In this document: positions 27,372-36,045 of the stretch, piece by piece
How positions within the stretch are numbered: the stretch's first letter is position 1
Layout: the number at the start of each line of letters is the position of its first letter
Source: Mycobacterium paraffinicum
GTDB taxonomy: Bacteria; Actinomycetota; Actinomycetes; Mycobacteriales; Mycobacteriaceae
Length of the DNA: 64,000 nt
Assembly: GCF_001907675.1 (NCBI RefSeq)
Contig: NZ_MPNT01000015.1
Span: forward strand, 62,001 to 126,000
Reading direction: 5' to 3'
Made by a program: the position numbers and the translations under genes
Notes under the pieces: generated by a model
Database searches by the model: none
What the model was told of the DNA's origin: nothing
What the model saw: only the letters and a program-made list of their open reading frames with translations

Positions 27372-27635
27372 ATGAGTCAGCCCGAACCTCCTCGAAACGA
27401 GCTGGGCGTCGCCTCGCTGCTCGTCGGCGTGGTCGCGCTCCTCACGTGCTGGATGCTGCTCGGGGTGCCCTTCGGTATCGCGGCGGTGATAACGGGGGAT
27501 GTCGCGCGCAGACGGGTGCAGCGGGGCGAAGCGAACAATCCCCGAACAGCACTGGCGGGCATGGTGTTGGGCGCGGTGTCGATTGGCGCGGGGCTGGTCG
27601 CGATCGGGTACTACGCCTGGCTGGACGCCCGCTAA
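27372..27635 (+). CDS. DUF4190-type small membrane protein
   Basis: This 87-residue protein has two hydrophobic segments (about residues 12-41 and 60-83) joined by a basic loop DVARRRVQRGE. The glycine-rich first segment and the repeated GxxxLG spacing match DUF4190. It is probably an inner-membrane protein of unknown role. Its stop overlaps that of the convergent acyl-CoA dehydrogenase by 4 nt. Confidence 0.75.
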   Translation: MSQPEPPRNELGVASLLVGVVALLTCWMLLGVPFGIAAVITGDVARRRVQRGEANNPRTALAGMVLGAVSIGAGLVAIGYYAWLDAR

Positions 27636-28807
27636 TTCCGGGGTAAGCCAAGCACCCGCTCGGCGATGATGTTCCGCTGAATTTCCGACGTGCCGCCCGC
27701 GATGGTCGCGGCGAAGCTGCGTGCGTATCGGTCGAACCAGCTGCGGTAATGGCTGTCGAGATTCAAGGCGGCGAACGGGGCGGTCACCACGCGGTGCACG
27801 AGCCCGTCCGTCTGCGCGGCATTCAGCGCGTCCTCGGACGCGCGTTGCAGGGCCTCGGAGCCCAGCAGCTTGAGTACCGATTGGGCCGGTACGTCCTCTT
27901 CCCCGCGCGCGGCACGCGACAACGCCGCGGATCCCAGTAGCCGCAGGGCGTAGGCGTCCATCACCAGGGTGGCGTAGCGATCCCGCTCCAGCGAGCTCGA
28001 GGGCGCGAAATCGATACTCAATTCATGCAGCAGGTCGACGTACCCCATCCACAGCATCACGCGCTCGTGTCCCAGGGAACCGGTGGCCACCCGCCATCCG
28101 CCGTTGAGTTCGCCCACCAAATTCTCGGCCGGCACCCGCGCGTCGGTGAAAAACACCTCGTTGAAGTCGACTTCATCGCTGTCACAGATCGACGCGAACG
28201 GGCGGCGCACCACCCCCGGCGTATCGGTCGGGATCAGCAGCACGCTAATACCCTTGTGCTTCGGCGCCTTTGGATCGGTGCGCACGAAGGTCAGCAACAC
28301 GTCGGCATCGTGGGCACCCGAAGTCCACACCTTCTGCCCGTTGACGACGAAGTGGTCACCGTCAAGCACCGCGCGCGTTTTCAGCGACGCGAGATCCGAT
28401 CCCGCCCCCGGCTCGCTCATCCCCAGCGACGCGGTCATCTCGGCCCGCAATATCGGCACCGCCCACCGGCGCTTTTGTTCGGGCGTCCCGAAGGTCAACA
28501 GCGAGGCCGCGATGATGCCCACGCCCTGCGGATTGAAGCTCTGGTAGATGCGCCGCCGCCCGAGCTCCTCGAGGTACACGTATTGCTGCAGCAGCGTGGC
28601 GTTGCGCCCGCCGAACTCCGGCGGATTCCCGGGGAGCAGCCACCCGCTGTCGAACAGCAGCCGCTGCCAGCGTCGGGCCCATCCCGGGACGTGCGAGCTG
28701 GAGCGCGGCCGTTCGAACGCCTCGGCGTCGGAGGGCAGATGGGCGTCCAGGAAGGCGATGAATTCGCAGCGGAAAGCCTCCACGTCGGCGTCAAAGGTGA
28801 GCTGCAC
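27632..28807 (-). CDS. acyl-CoA dehydrogenase (4)
   Basis: This 391-residue enzyme has MSEPGAGSDLASLKT, VNGQKVWTSGAHD, LGHERVMLW and a C-terminal GGTSEIQRNII. As in the enzyme at 25321, glycine replaces the YEGT glutamate and Glu-Arg occurs at the isovaleryl-type site. I chose the GTG at 28807 because GGGGAG lies just upstream and it gives the usual MQLTFDADVEAFR start; GTGs at 28834 and 28855 are longer options. It diverges from the TetR gene across a palindrome, so that repressor likely controls it. Confidence 0.9.
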   Translation of the reverse strand: MQLTFDADVEAFRCEFIAFLDAHLPSDAEAFERPRSSSHVPGWARRWQRLLFDSGWLLPGNPPEFGGRNATLLQQYVYLEELGRRRIYQSFNPQGVGIIAASLLTFGTPEQKRRWAVPILRAEMTASLGMSEPGAGSDLASLKTRAVLDGDHFVVNGQKVWTSGAHDADVLLTFVRTDPKAPKHKGISVLLIPTDTPGVVRRPFASICDSDEVDFNEVFFTDARVPAENLVGELNGGWRVATGSLGHERVMLWMGYVDLLHELSIDFAPSSSLERDRYATLVMDAYALRLLGSAALSRAARGEEDVPAQSVLKLLGSEALQRASEDALNAAQTDGLVHRVVTAPFAALNLDSHYRSWFDRYARSFAATIAGGTSEIQRNIIAERVLGLPRN

Positions 28808-28912
28808 GTGACTCCCCGCAACGGTCGTGAGCACTCCCCCGCGTCGGTAGATCACGATTTCCGCCGACCGCCCGGTTCGCTCTTATGATTACGCTTCCAT
28901 ACACACGTCTAA

Positions 28913-28937
28913 GAGAATAGTATTCTCGCAGCGAGAA
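28913..28937. promoter_or_regulatory. GAGAAT-N3-ATTCTC operator, site B, with extra half-site
   Basis: GAGAAT-AGT-ATTCTC (28913-28927) is a perfect palindrome in the divergent promoter between an acyl-CoA dehydrogenase and a TetR gene. It overlaps a second perfect dyad, TTCTCGC-A-GCGAGAA (28923-28937), giving three alternating half-sites. Confidence 0.7.
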
Positions 28938-28962
28938 AGTTACAATCTCCGACACATGATCC

Positions 28963-29700
28963 GTGAGGGGGTCGAGCGCAGCGATGTCACGGCGTTCTCC
29001 GGTAGAGTCCAATCATGTTCTCCCCTCGCGGCAATCAGCTGAGCCGGCGTTGACCAGTCCGAGCGAGGAGCCGGCCTGGAAGCAGCGGGCCGTCGAGCGG
29101 TCGATCAAGACGGCGAAACTGCGTGCCGCGCAGCGCGTTCAGCGCTTTCTGGACGCCGCCCAGGCGATCATCATCGAGAAGGGCTCCACGGACTTTACCG
29201 TGCAGGAGGTCGTGGACCGGTCCCGTCAGTCGTTGCGCAGCTTCTACCTGCAGTTCGACGGCAAGCACGAGCTGCTGCTGGCGCTGTTCGAAGACGCCCT
29301 GAGCCGGTCCGCCGATCAGATTCGCGCCGCCACCGAGAGCCAAGCCGATCCCCTGGAGCGCCTCAAGGTCGCGGTCCAACTCCTCTACGAGGCATCCTGT
29401 CCGGATCCGACCGCGAAGCGGCCGCTGTTCACCGATTTCGCTCCGCGGTTGCTAGTTACGCATCCCGCCGAGGTCAAGGTGGCGCACGCGCCCTTGTTGG
29501 CCTTGCTAACGGAGCTCATGGAGGCGGCCTACGACGCCGGCGAGCTGCGTGCGGGCGTGAATGCGAAGCGTATGGCCGCGATGACCATGCAGACGGTCAT
29601 GTTCATCGCGCAATCCAGCGGCGGCTCAGACGACGCGACCATCCACCCCATCACCAGCGATGAGGTGTGGGATTTCTGCTCGCGCGGCTTCGTCGGCTAG
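28963..29700 (+). CDS. TetR family transcriptional regulator (2), likely regulon master
   Basis: After an unusually long, charged N-terminal extension (about 60 residues), the helix-turn-helix reads FTVQEVVDRSRQSLRSFYLQFDG, followed by an all-helical ligand domain. The total is 245 residues from the GTG at 28963; an ATG at 28984 is an alternative, and the extension may be partly untranslated. It lies between two perfect copies of GAGAAT-N3-ATTCTC, the strongest reason to see it as the factor that binds them. Autoregulation and control of both flanking genes are inferred. Confidence 0.88.
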   Translation: MRGSSAAMSRRSPVESNHVLPSRQSAEPALTSPSEEPAWKQRAVERSIKTAKLRAAQRVQRFLDAAQAIIIEKGSTDFTVQEVVDRSRQSLRSFYLQFDGKHELLLALFEDALSRSADQIRAATESQADPLERLKVAVQLLYEASCPDPTAKRPLFTDFAPRLLVTHPAEVKVAHAPLLALLTELMEAAYDAGELRAGVNAKRMAAMTMQTVMFIAQSSGGSDDATIHPITSDEVWDFCSRGFVG

Positions 29701-29751
29701 CTGCGCAGGCCTCACCCAGAGCTGATCAAATACCGCACGCCGTTTGCTGCT

Positions 29752-29766
29752 GAGAATCAGATTCTC
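29752..29766. promoter_or_regulatory. GAGAAT-N3-ATTCTC operator, site C
   Basis: GAGAAT-CAG-ATTCTC is a perfect palindrome 160 nt before the mycofactocin-type SDR and 51 nt after the TetR stop. An AT-rich TAATATATAG stretch adjoins it, unusual in this GC-rich DNA and compatible with a promoter. Confidence 0.65.
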
Positions 29767-29805
29767 TAATATATAGAATCACGAATAGCCAAAACGGATT
29801 CGTCG

Positions 29806-29825
29806 TTGACACCCCTGACGGGGTG
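29806..29825 (+). promoter_or_regulatory. candidate -35 box overlapping a hairpin/dyad
   Basis: TTGACA (29806-29811) matches the -35 consensus and overlaps the perfect dyad CACCCC-TGAC-GGGGTG (29810-29825). No good -10 is seen at 17 nt. The dyad could be an additional operator for the SDR operon. Confidence 0.35.
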
Positions 29826-29926
29826 GTGACAGAGTGCAAAAGGCGGCGAGACCCGCGGTCCCGGGGACGCGGTCCCGGCTGTTCTGAGCTGGGGCGCGTG
29901 ATCACTAGTCAGGAGTTGAGGAAGCC

Positions 29927-30775
29927 ATGGCCGGACGTGTTGAGGGCAAAGTCGCTTTCGTCACCGGGGCGGCGCGCGGTCAGGGCCGCAGCCACGCGGT
30001 GCGGTTGGCGCAAGAGGGTGCCGACATCATCGCCATCGACATCTGCAAGCCCATCCGCGAGGGCGTCACGGACACCGCCATCCCCGCCTCGACGCCCGAG
30101 GACCTCGCCGAGACGGCCGACCTGGTCAAGGGGCACGACCGCAGGATCTTCACCGCCGAAGTCGACGTGCGCGACTACGACGCGCTGAAGGCCGCGGTGG
30201 ACAGCGGTGTCGAACAACTCGGCCGGCTGGACATCATCGTGGCGAACGCCGGGATCGGCAATGGCGGCGACACTTTGGACAAGACCAGCGAAGAAGACTG
30301 GACCGAGATGATCGACATCAACCTGGCGGGGGTGTGGAAAACCGTGAAAGCCGGTGTGCCGCATCTCCTGTCGGGCGGCAGGGGCGGTTCGATCGTCCTG
30401 ACGAGCTCGGTCGGCGGGCTGAAGGCCTACCCCCACACCGGCCACTACGTCGCAGCCAAGCACGGTGTCGTCGGGTTGATGCGCGCCTTCGGCGTCGAGT
30501 TGGGGCAGCACATGATTCGGGTCAACTCGGTGCACCCGACGCACGTCAAGACGCCGATGCTGCACAACGAGGGCACGTTCAAGATGTTCCGCCCGGACCT
30601 GGAGAACCCCGGTCCCGACGACATGGCGCCGATCTGCCAGCTGTTCCACACCATGCCGATTCCGTGGGTGGAGCCGATCGACGTCAGCAATGCGGTGCTG
30701 TTCTTCGCCTCCGACGAATCCCGCTACATCACCGGCGTGACCCTGCCCATCGATGCGGGTAGCTGCTTGAAATAG
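29927..30775 (+). CDS. mycofactocin-type short-chain dehydrogenase
   Basis: This 282-residue SDR has TGAARGQG at the dinucleotide site, NAG, and Tyr-Lys in GHYVAAKHG. The insert after the second strand (IDICKPIREG...ASTPEDLAETADLVKG) and the IFTAEVDVRDYDAL block match the mycofactocin-coupled SDR subfamily. Members hold NAD tightly and pass electrons to the peptide-derived cofactor mycofactocin, oxidising alcohols such as carveol-like terpenols. GAGGAAG precedes the ATG. No mycofactocin synthesis genes are in the window. Confidence 0.9.
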   Translation: MAGRVEGKVAFVTGAARGQGRSHAVRLAQEGADIIAIDICKPIREGVTDTAIPASTPEDLAETADLVKGHDRRIFTAEVDVRDYDALKAAVDSGVEQLGRLDIIVANAGIGNGGDTLDKTSEEDWTEMIDINLAGVWKTVKAGVPHLLSGGRGGSIVLTSSVGGLKAYPHTGHYVAAKHGVVGLMRAFGVELGQHMIRVNSVHPTHVKTPMLHNEGTFKMFRPDLENPGPDDMAPICQLFHTMPIPWVEPIDVSNAVLFFASDESRYITGVTLPIDAGSCLK

Positions 30776-30786
30776 AGTTCCGTCCC

Positions 30787-31617
30787 ATGGACGGGTTTGA
30801 GGGTCGCGGAACGGTGGTCACCGGCGGGGCGAGCGGTATCGGTCTGGCCACCGCCACCGAATTCGCCCGCCGGGGCGCCCGCGTGGTGCTCTCCGACGTC
30901 GATCGGCCCGGCCTGGAGCAGGCGGTAAACCACCTGCACGCCCAGGGATTCGACGCGCACGGCGTCGTCTGCGACGTCCGGCATCTCCACGAAATGGTTC
31001 ACCTCGCGAAAGAATCCTTCCGCCTGCTCGGCCGCGTCGACGTCGTCTTCAGCAACGCCGGCATCGTGGTCGCGGGCCCGATCGCGCAAATGACCCACGA
31101 CGACTGGCGCTGGGTCATCGACATCGACCTATGGGGCAACATCCACGCCGTCGAGGCCTTCCTGCCGAGGTTGCTCGAACAGGGCACGGGCGGCCACCTC
31201 GCGTTCACCGCGTCCTTCGCCGGCCTCGTTCCCAACGCCGGCCTCGGGGCGTACGGCGTCGCCAAATACGGCGTGGTCGGCCTGGCCGAGACGCTCGCCC
31301 GCGAGGTCAAGGACAACGGCATCGGAGTTTCGGTGCTGTGCCCGATGGTGGTGGAAACAAAGCTGGTCTCCAACTCGGAACGCATCCGAGGCGCGGATTA
31401 CGGGCTGTCGTCGTCGCCGGAGGCGGCGGATGGGACGCTGCCGACGCAGGACGAGAGCGTGACCGTCCACGACGTCGCCCGGTTGACGGCGGACGCGATC
31501 CTGGCCAACCGCCTGTACGTGCTGCCGCACGAGGCCGCCCGGGCCTCGATCCGCCGCAGGTTCGAGCGCATCGACCGCACCTTCTCCGAGCAGGCCGCCG
31601 AAGGATGGAGCCACTAA
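30787..31617 (+). CDS. short-chain dehydrogenase/reductase (2)
   Basis: This classical SDR of 276 residues has TGGASGIG, NAG in SNAGIVVAG, and the catalytic YGVAKYG. It starts 11 nt after the mycofactocin-type SDR, so the two are probably co-transcribed from the site C promoter. It likely acts on the product or a parallel alcohol/ketone. Its stop overlaps the convergent SDR stop by 4 nt. Confidence 0.88.
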   Translation: MDGFEGRGTVVTGGASGIGLATATEFARRGARVVLSDVDRPGLEQAVNHLHAQGFDAHGVVCDVRHLHEMVHLAKESFRLLGRVDVVFSNAGIVVAGPIAQMTHDDWRWVIDIDLWGNIHAVEAFLPRLLEQGTGGHLAFTASFAGLVPNAGLGAYGVAKYGVVGLAETLAREVKDNGIGVSVLCPMVVETKLVSNSERIRGADYGLSSSPEAADGTLPTQDESVTVHDVARLTADAILANRLYVLPHEAARASIRRRFERIDRTFSEQAAEGWSH

Positions 31618-32423
31618 CCGGACGGACCGAGCCGGTAATCCCCCGTCGACGGGTCGTGATACCAACCGCTCGCCGCGTGGGTGCCGCCATCGACGTGCAG
31701 GGTCTGCCCGGTCAGGTACGCCGACATGTCCGACGCCAAAAACACTGCCACACCGGCGATCTCGTCGACATGGCCGGGACGGCCCAGCGGCACGACGTGG
31801 CCGATTCCGGCCAGCGCCGCCTCGCCCCCGAGCCGCGCCAGCCCTTCGGTGAGCGTGATGTCGGGGGCGATCGCGTTGACCCGGATGCCGTGCGGCGCCA
31901 GTTCGAGCGCCGCGGTCTGGGTGTAGTTGATGACGCCCGCCTTGGCCGCCGCGTACGCCGCATAGCCCGGCGCGGCGCGCACCCCCTCGATCGACGTCAC
32001 CGAGATGATGCTGCCGCCCTGGCCCGCTGACACCAGCTGCCTCGCGACGCGTTGGGTGCACAGCAACACGTGGCGCAGGTTCGCCCGGTACAGCGCATCC
32101 CAACCGTTCTCACTGGTTTCCAACAGCGGTGACGCGAAGACCCCTCCGGCGTTGTTGACCAGGATCGAAGGAATGCCGAGCTCGGCGTTGGTTCGCTGCA
32201 GCGCATCGTCCACCTGGCCGCTGTCTCGCACATCCGCCACGATGCCCAGGGCCCCAATGGATTCGGTCGCGGAGGCGCAGGTCTGCGGGTCTCGTTCCCA
32301 GATCGCGACCGAGGCACCGAAGGCGGTGAGTCCGGCCGCGATGCCGCGACCGATGCCCGCCCCGCCACCGCTGACCACCGCCACGCGGCCGGTGAGCATG
32401 ATGTCCGAGGGATCGATCGCCAT
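31614..32423 (-). CDS. short-chain dehydrogenase/reductase (3)
   Basis: This 269-residue SDR has SGGGAGIGRG, NNAGG, SVTSIEG and YAAYAAAKAG with the Tyr-Lys pair. It is the last gene of a minus-strand operon, 6 nt after the double CoA-transferase, and should handle a hydroxyl/keto step of the resulting CoA ester, in the manner of 3-hydroxyacyl-CoA dehydrogenases. The C-terminal tail (SGWYHDPSTGDYRLG) is longer than in minimal SDRs. Confidence 0.88.
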   Translation of the reverse strand: MAIDPSDIMLTGRVAVVSGGGAGIGRGIAAGLTAFGASVAIWERDPQTCASATESIGALGIVADVRDSGQVDDALQRTNAELGIPSILVNNAGGVFASPLLETSENGWDALYRANLRHVLLCTQRVARQLVSAGQGGSIISVTSIEGVRAAPGYAAYAAAKAGVINYTQTAALELAPHGIRVNAIAPDITLTEGLARLGGEAALAGIGHVVPLGRPGHVDEIAGVAVFLASDMSAYLTGQTLHVDGGTHAASGWYHDPSTGDYRLGPSG

Positions 32424-32429
32424 CAGCGG

Positions 32430-34847
32430 TCACATCGCCGGCGCGTGGCCGATAACCCCGTCGGCTTCCAGCTCGGCGATCTCCGCGTCGCTCAAGCCGA
32501 GTTCGGCCAGCAACTCGTGGTTGTGCTGCCCCAGCAGCGGCGCGTGCTGGGTGTGGAACTTCGCCGGCCCGGCGGACGACCTCATCGGCACGGTGCTGAG
32601 CCTAGCGGGGCCATTGACCGGGTGGTCGACTTCCTCGAAGAACCCGCGAAACGTCAGCTGTTCCAGTTCGGTCTGGCGGTGCGGTTGCATGACCTTGGCC
32701 ACCGGAACGCCGGTGTCCCAGAGCGCGGCGACGATCTCGTCAGCGCCGCGGCTTGCACACCACGCGGACAACCGCGCGTCGATGAGGTCGTGGCGCGCCT
32801 TCCGCCCGCTTGCGGTGGCCAGCTTGGGATCCGTTGCCCACGTGGGTGACCCGATCGCCGCGCACAGGCTCTTCCACTGCTCATCGGTGGTCACGGCGAT
32901 CGCCACCCAGGTGTCGGGCAGGCCGAACTCGTCGATGTCGGCGCTCCGGTAGAGGTTTTGCGGCGCCGCCTTCGGCCCCCGGTTGCCCTCGCGTTCCAAC
33001 AGCGCTCCGTACGCGGAGTATTCGATGAGCTGCTCGGCGGCGATGCTGAGCGCGGCGTCGACCATCGACGCTTCGACGAACACGCCTTCGCCGGTGCGCC
33101 GGCGGTGCGCGAGCGCCAGCAACAGCGCATTCGCGGCGTGCATGCCCGCATTGGGGTCACCGACCGAATAGGGGTCGTACGGCGTGCGGTCGGCGTATCC
33201 GGTCAGCCAGGTCACTCCGGACGCCGCCTCGATGACATACGCGAATGCCGGGTTGTCGCGCCATGGCCCGTCCAGGCCGAACCCCGGCATCCGTACCAGC
33301 ACGGCGTCAGGCTTGATGGCCTGCAGCGCAGCGAAATCCAACCCCATCTGGTCGAGGACGCGGGGCGTGAAGTTTTCCACGACCACGTCGCAGGTCGCGA
33401 TGAGCCGACGCAACAGCTCCCGGCCGCGCGGGCTCTGCAGGTCCAGGGTCAGGTCTTTCTTGTTCGTGTTGAGCGCCGCGAAAATCGGTGACTTCTCCCA
33501 CCACTGGGTTTCGGTGACGGGCACGCCGGCGATGAGCCGGCTCCCGTCGGGGTGGCGGGCGGACTCCACGTGGATCACCTCGGCGCCCAGCATCGCCAGG
33601 AAATGGGTGCAGCACGGACCGGCCCAAAACGTCGTCATGTCGACCACCCGAAGCCCGTTGAGGGGCAGCGGGTTCGCGGGCCGGCTCGGTCGGGGACGAA
33701 GGGGTAGGTCCGCGGTCCGGTACCGCGCCGTGTGCTCCCCCAGCCGCGGCGCCGGCCGCGGTGGGCGCAGCGGCGGGGGCCGCATTCGGTAGGGGTGACC
33801 CGGCTGCGTGAACCGGTCGCCGGGATTGCGCACAAACGAACCGCGTTCGCGGAAATGATCGAGAGTTTCGATGTTGGCGCCGTTGGCGACCGGAGCGTTC
33901 GGTATCCGAAACGCCGTCGTGAGTTCTCGGATCTCGTCGACCGTGTGGTCTTCGAACCACGCGTAGATCTCGTCGGCCTTGAGGTTGGCCCGCTCGGTGA
34001 TCGTCAGATCCGCGTCCTCGTCGATCCATTCCGGACGGCCGATCATCGCGCACAAGTCGAACCACTGTTGCGCGGTCCCGCAGCCGACGTCCACCAGCCC
34101 GTCCTTGGCGCGCGTGACGCCCGGGACCGTAAGGCGCCGCGCGTCCCGCCACGGCCGCCCTAGCATCTCGAAATAGGTGACGGGATAGTAAGTCAGCGAG
34201 AGTATTTGGACCTCCAGCATCGACAGGTCCAGGATTTCACCCGCGCCGCCACCGGTTCGGCCGTATCGCGATGCCAGCATCGCCGCGCTCGCATAGACAC
34301 CGGACAGATACTCGCCGACTTGTCCGCCCACGAACACCGGTGCGCGGTCCGCCTCGCCGCGCCCCAGGCCGACGATGCCGCCCGACCATGCCTGCAGCGT
34401 GAATTCGGTGGCCGCACGATCGTGCCAGGGGCCGGCTAGCCCGAAGGGCGTGATCGACACGACGGTGAGGTGCGGATGGCGGCGGTGAATCGACGCGGGC
34501 GAAAAGCAGTCGTGGTCAGCAATTTTCGAGCCGCCGGACCATACCACCGCATCGGCGGCCGAGAGCAGCCTGTCTACCAGATTGACGTCGTCCTCGATAC
34601 CCGGATGCGCGACGACGCTGTGCTTTGATCCGGCCAGAAAGTCGAACAACGCCCCGTCGACACCGGGCGGTAGGTCGGCGCCGGACGCGGACCATGACCG
34701 CAGCGGATCGCCCTCCGGGGCCTCGACTTTGACGACGTCGGCTCCGCCGTCGGTGAGCAACTTGGTGCAGTAGGCCCCCGCTATTCCCGTGGATAGGTCG
34801 ACCACGGTATAGCCGGTCAACGGTGGTTCGACGGTGGGTTCCGCCAC
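32430..34847 (-). CDS. double-domain class III (CaiB/BaiF) CoA-transferase
   Basis: The 805-residue protein contains two complete CaiB/BaiF units, residues ~1-385 (TGYTVVDLSTGIAGAYCTKLL) and ~395-805 (LNGLRVVDMTTFWAGPCCTHFL), joined by a proline/arginine-rich linker. Single-domain family members use an aspartate to carry the CoA thioester. The C-terminal half keeps a candidate in GDPNAGMHAAN, while the aligned place in the N-terminal half reads GEYLSGVYAS, that is Glu. It likely moves CoA onto a carboxylate to start beta-oxidation. The start is GTG. Confidence 0.88.
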   Translation of the reverse strand: MAEPTVEPPLTGYTVVDLSTGIAGAYCTKLLTDGGADVVKVEAPEGDPLRSWSASGADLPPGVDGALFDFLAGSKHSVVAHPGIEDDVNLVDRLLSAADAVVWSGGSKIADHDCFSPASIHRRHPHLTVVSITPFGLAGPWHDRAATEFTLQAWSGGIVGLGRGEADRAPVFVGGQVGEYLSGVYASAAMLASRYGRTGGGAGEILDLSMLEVQILSLTYYPVTYFEMLGRPWRDARRLTVPGVTRAKDGLVDVGCGTAQQWFDLCAMIGRPEWIDEDADLTITERANLKADEIYAWFEDHTVDEIRELTTAFRIPNAPVANGANIETLDHFRERGSFVRNPGDRFTQPGHPYRMRPPPLRPPRPAPRLGEHTARYRTADLPLRPRPSRPANPLPLNGLRVVDMTTFWAGPCCTHFLAMLGAEVIHVESARHPDGSRLIAGVPVTETQWWEKSPIFAALNTNKKDLTLDLQSPRGRELLRRLIATCDVVVENFTPRVLDQMGLDFAALQAIKPDAVLVRMPGFGLDGPWRDNPAFAYVIEAASGVTWLTGYADRTPYDPYSVGDPNAGMHAANALLLALAHRRRTGEGVFVEASMVDAALSIAAEQLIEYSAYGALLEREGNRGPKAAPQNLYRSADIDEFGLPDTWVAIAVTTDEQWKSLCAAIGSPTWATDPKLATASGRKARHDLIDARLSAWCASRGADEIVAALWDTGVPVAKVMQPHRQTELEQLTFRGFFEEVDHPVNGPARLSTVPMRSSAGPAKFHTQHAPLLGQHNHELLAELGLSDAEIAELEADGVIGHAPAM

Positions 34848-34917
34848 TACCGCTTCCGCTCTCGATCGGGGTACCTGATGATCTCCTCGGCCGGCGGTTT
34901 GAACCTGGCGGACATGG

Positions 34918-36045
34918 CTATTCGTGCCACGACGGGCTGGACGTCAGCACCTCGGGTCCGTCGGCGGAGATCAATACCGCTTCCCGCCCGAAGACGGCGC
35001 CGGTCCCCTGCTCCCAGACGTAGCCCGTCACGGCGAGCACCATGCCCGGCTCCAGCCGTTCCCCGGCCGCGGTCGCCGGCAGGTGTTGCGTGACCACCGG
35101 CGGGTCAAAGCCCATGCCCAGCCCGCGGGTCACCGGCATCGGCGGCGCCGCTTCCCCCGCGGCCTGGTAGGCGCCGAGCAATTCGCTTGCTCCGGCCCCG
35201 GGTTGGCATGCGGCAAACAGTCTGTCCCACAGCCTGTCCCAGCGTTGATACAGCGCGGCGGCACCGCGTCCCTGGCCGGCCGGCCAGGTGCGTCCTACCT
35301 CGCCGACGTAGCCGCCGGCCAGCACACCGACCGAGAACGCCACCAAGTCACCGTCTTTGACGTGGCCGTCACCAGTCGCCCGTCGCCACGGATGATCGCG
35401 TGAGGTCACCCAGGCGACGTCCTGGTTCGACGGGGTGCTCACCCCGCCGGCCGCGACGGCCTCGAGCAACACACCGGCCAGCGCCTGTTCGGTCACTCCG
35501 GGACGCAGTTCGGACACGGCGGCGGCCAAGCCCAACTCGGCGACCGCGATCGCCTCCCGCAACGAAACCAGTTCCTCGGCCGTCTTGATGCGCCGGGCGG
35601 CGCGCATGGCCAGCTCACCGTCGACGAGTTCCGCGTTGGGAAACGCCGTCGGCAGCAGCTGCGCGAATACCGGTGATATCGCATCGGTCCCGACGCGCCG
35701 GGCGGCAGCCGCCCCGTCGATGCGTTGCAGCGCCGACACGGTGTTCATCGGGTTCCACGAGATGCCGTACAGGTTCTCGTGCGGGATGTCGTCGGGAACC
35801 CCCTCGTCCCAGGTGCTGAGCAGGTGGATCGCGCCGGTCGCGCGCACCAGCACACACGTCGGGCCGAACGGCCGGGTGCCGGCGACCCACAACTGCGGTG
35901 CGCCGGTGACATAGCGGACGTTGGCTTGGCGGCCGAGGACCAGGACGTCGAGGTCGTGCGCCGCCATCTGGTCCAGCACCCGCTGGCGGCGACCCGAGCG
36001 CAGCGCGCGGTCGTCAGGCAGGACTTCAGTTCCCATAGGGGTCAT
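34918..36045 (-). CDS. M24/creatinase-fold protein with degraded metal site
   Basis: This 375-residue protein has the pita-bread fold, but three or more of the five M24 metal ligands are changed. The first Asp is Ser (LVAFSVG), the second is Glu (GYVGEVGRTW), the His is lost (GLGMGFDPP), and the first Glu is Thr (GMVLAVTGYVWE); only the last Glu (GREAVLIS) remains. It probably lacks peptidase activity. It overlaps the intact M24 gene by 20 nt, suggesting a heterodimer. The start is ATG at 36045 or 36036. Confidence 0.82.
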   Translation of the reverse strand: MTPMGTEVLPDDRALRSGRRQRVLDQMAAHDLDVLVLGRQANVRYVTGAPQLWVAGTRPFGPTCVLVRATGAIHLLSTWDEGVPDDIPHENLYGISWNPMNTVSALQRIDGAAAARRVGTDAISPVFAQLLPTAFPNAELVDGELAMRAARRIKTAEELVSLREAIAVAELGLAAAVSELRPGVTEQALAGVLLEAVAAGGVSTPSNQDVAWVTSRDHPWRRATGDGHVKDGDLVAFSVGVLAGGYVGEVGRTWPAGQGRGAAALYQRWDRLWDRLFAACQPGAGASELLGAYQAAGEAAPPMPVTRGLGMGFDPPVVTQHLPATAAGERLEPGMVLAVTGYVWEQGTGAVFGREAVLISADGPEVLTSSPSWHE

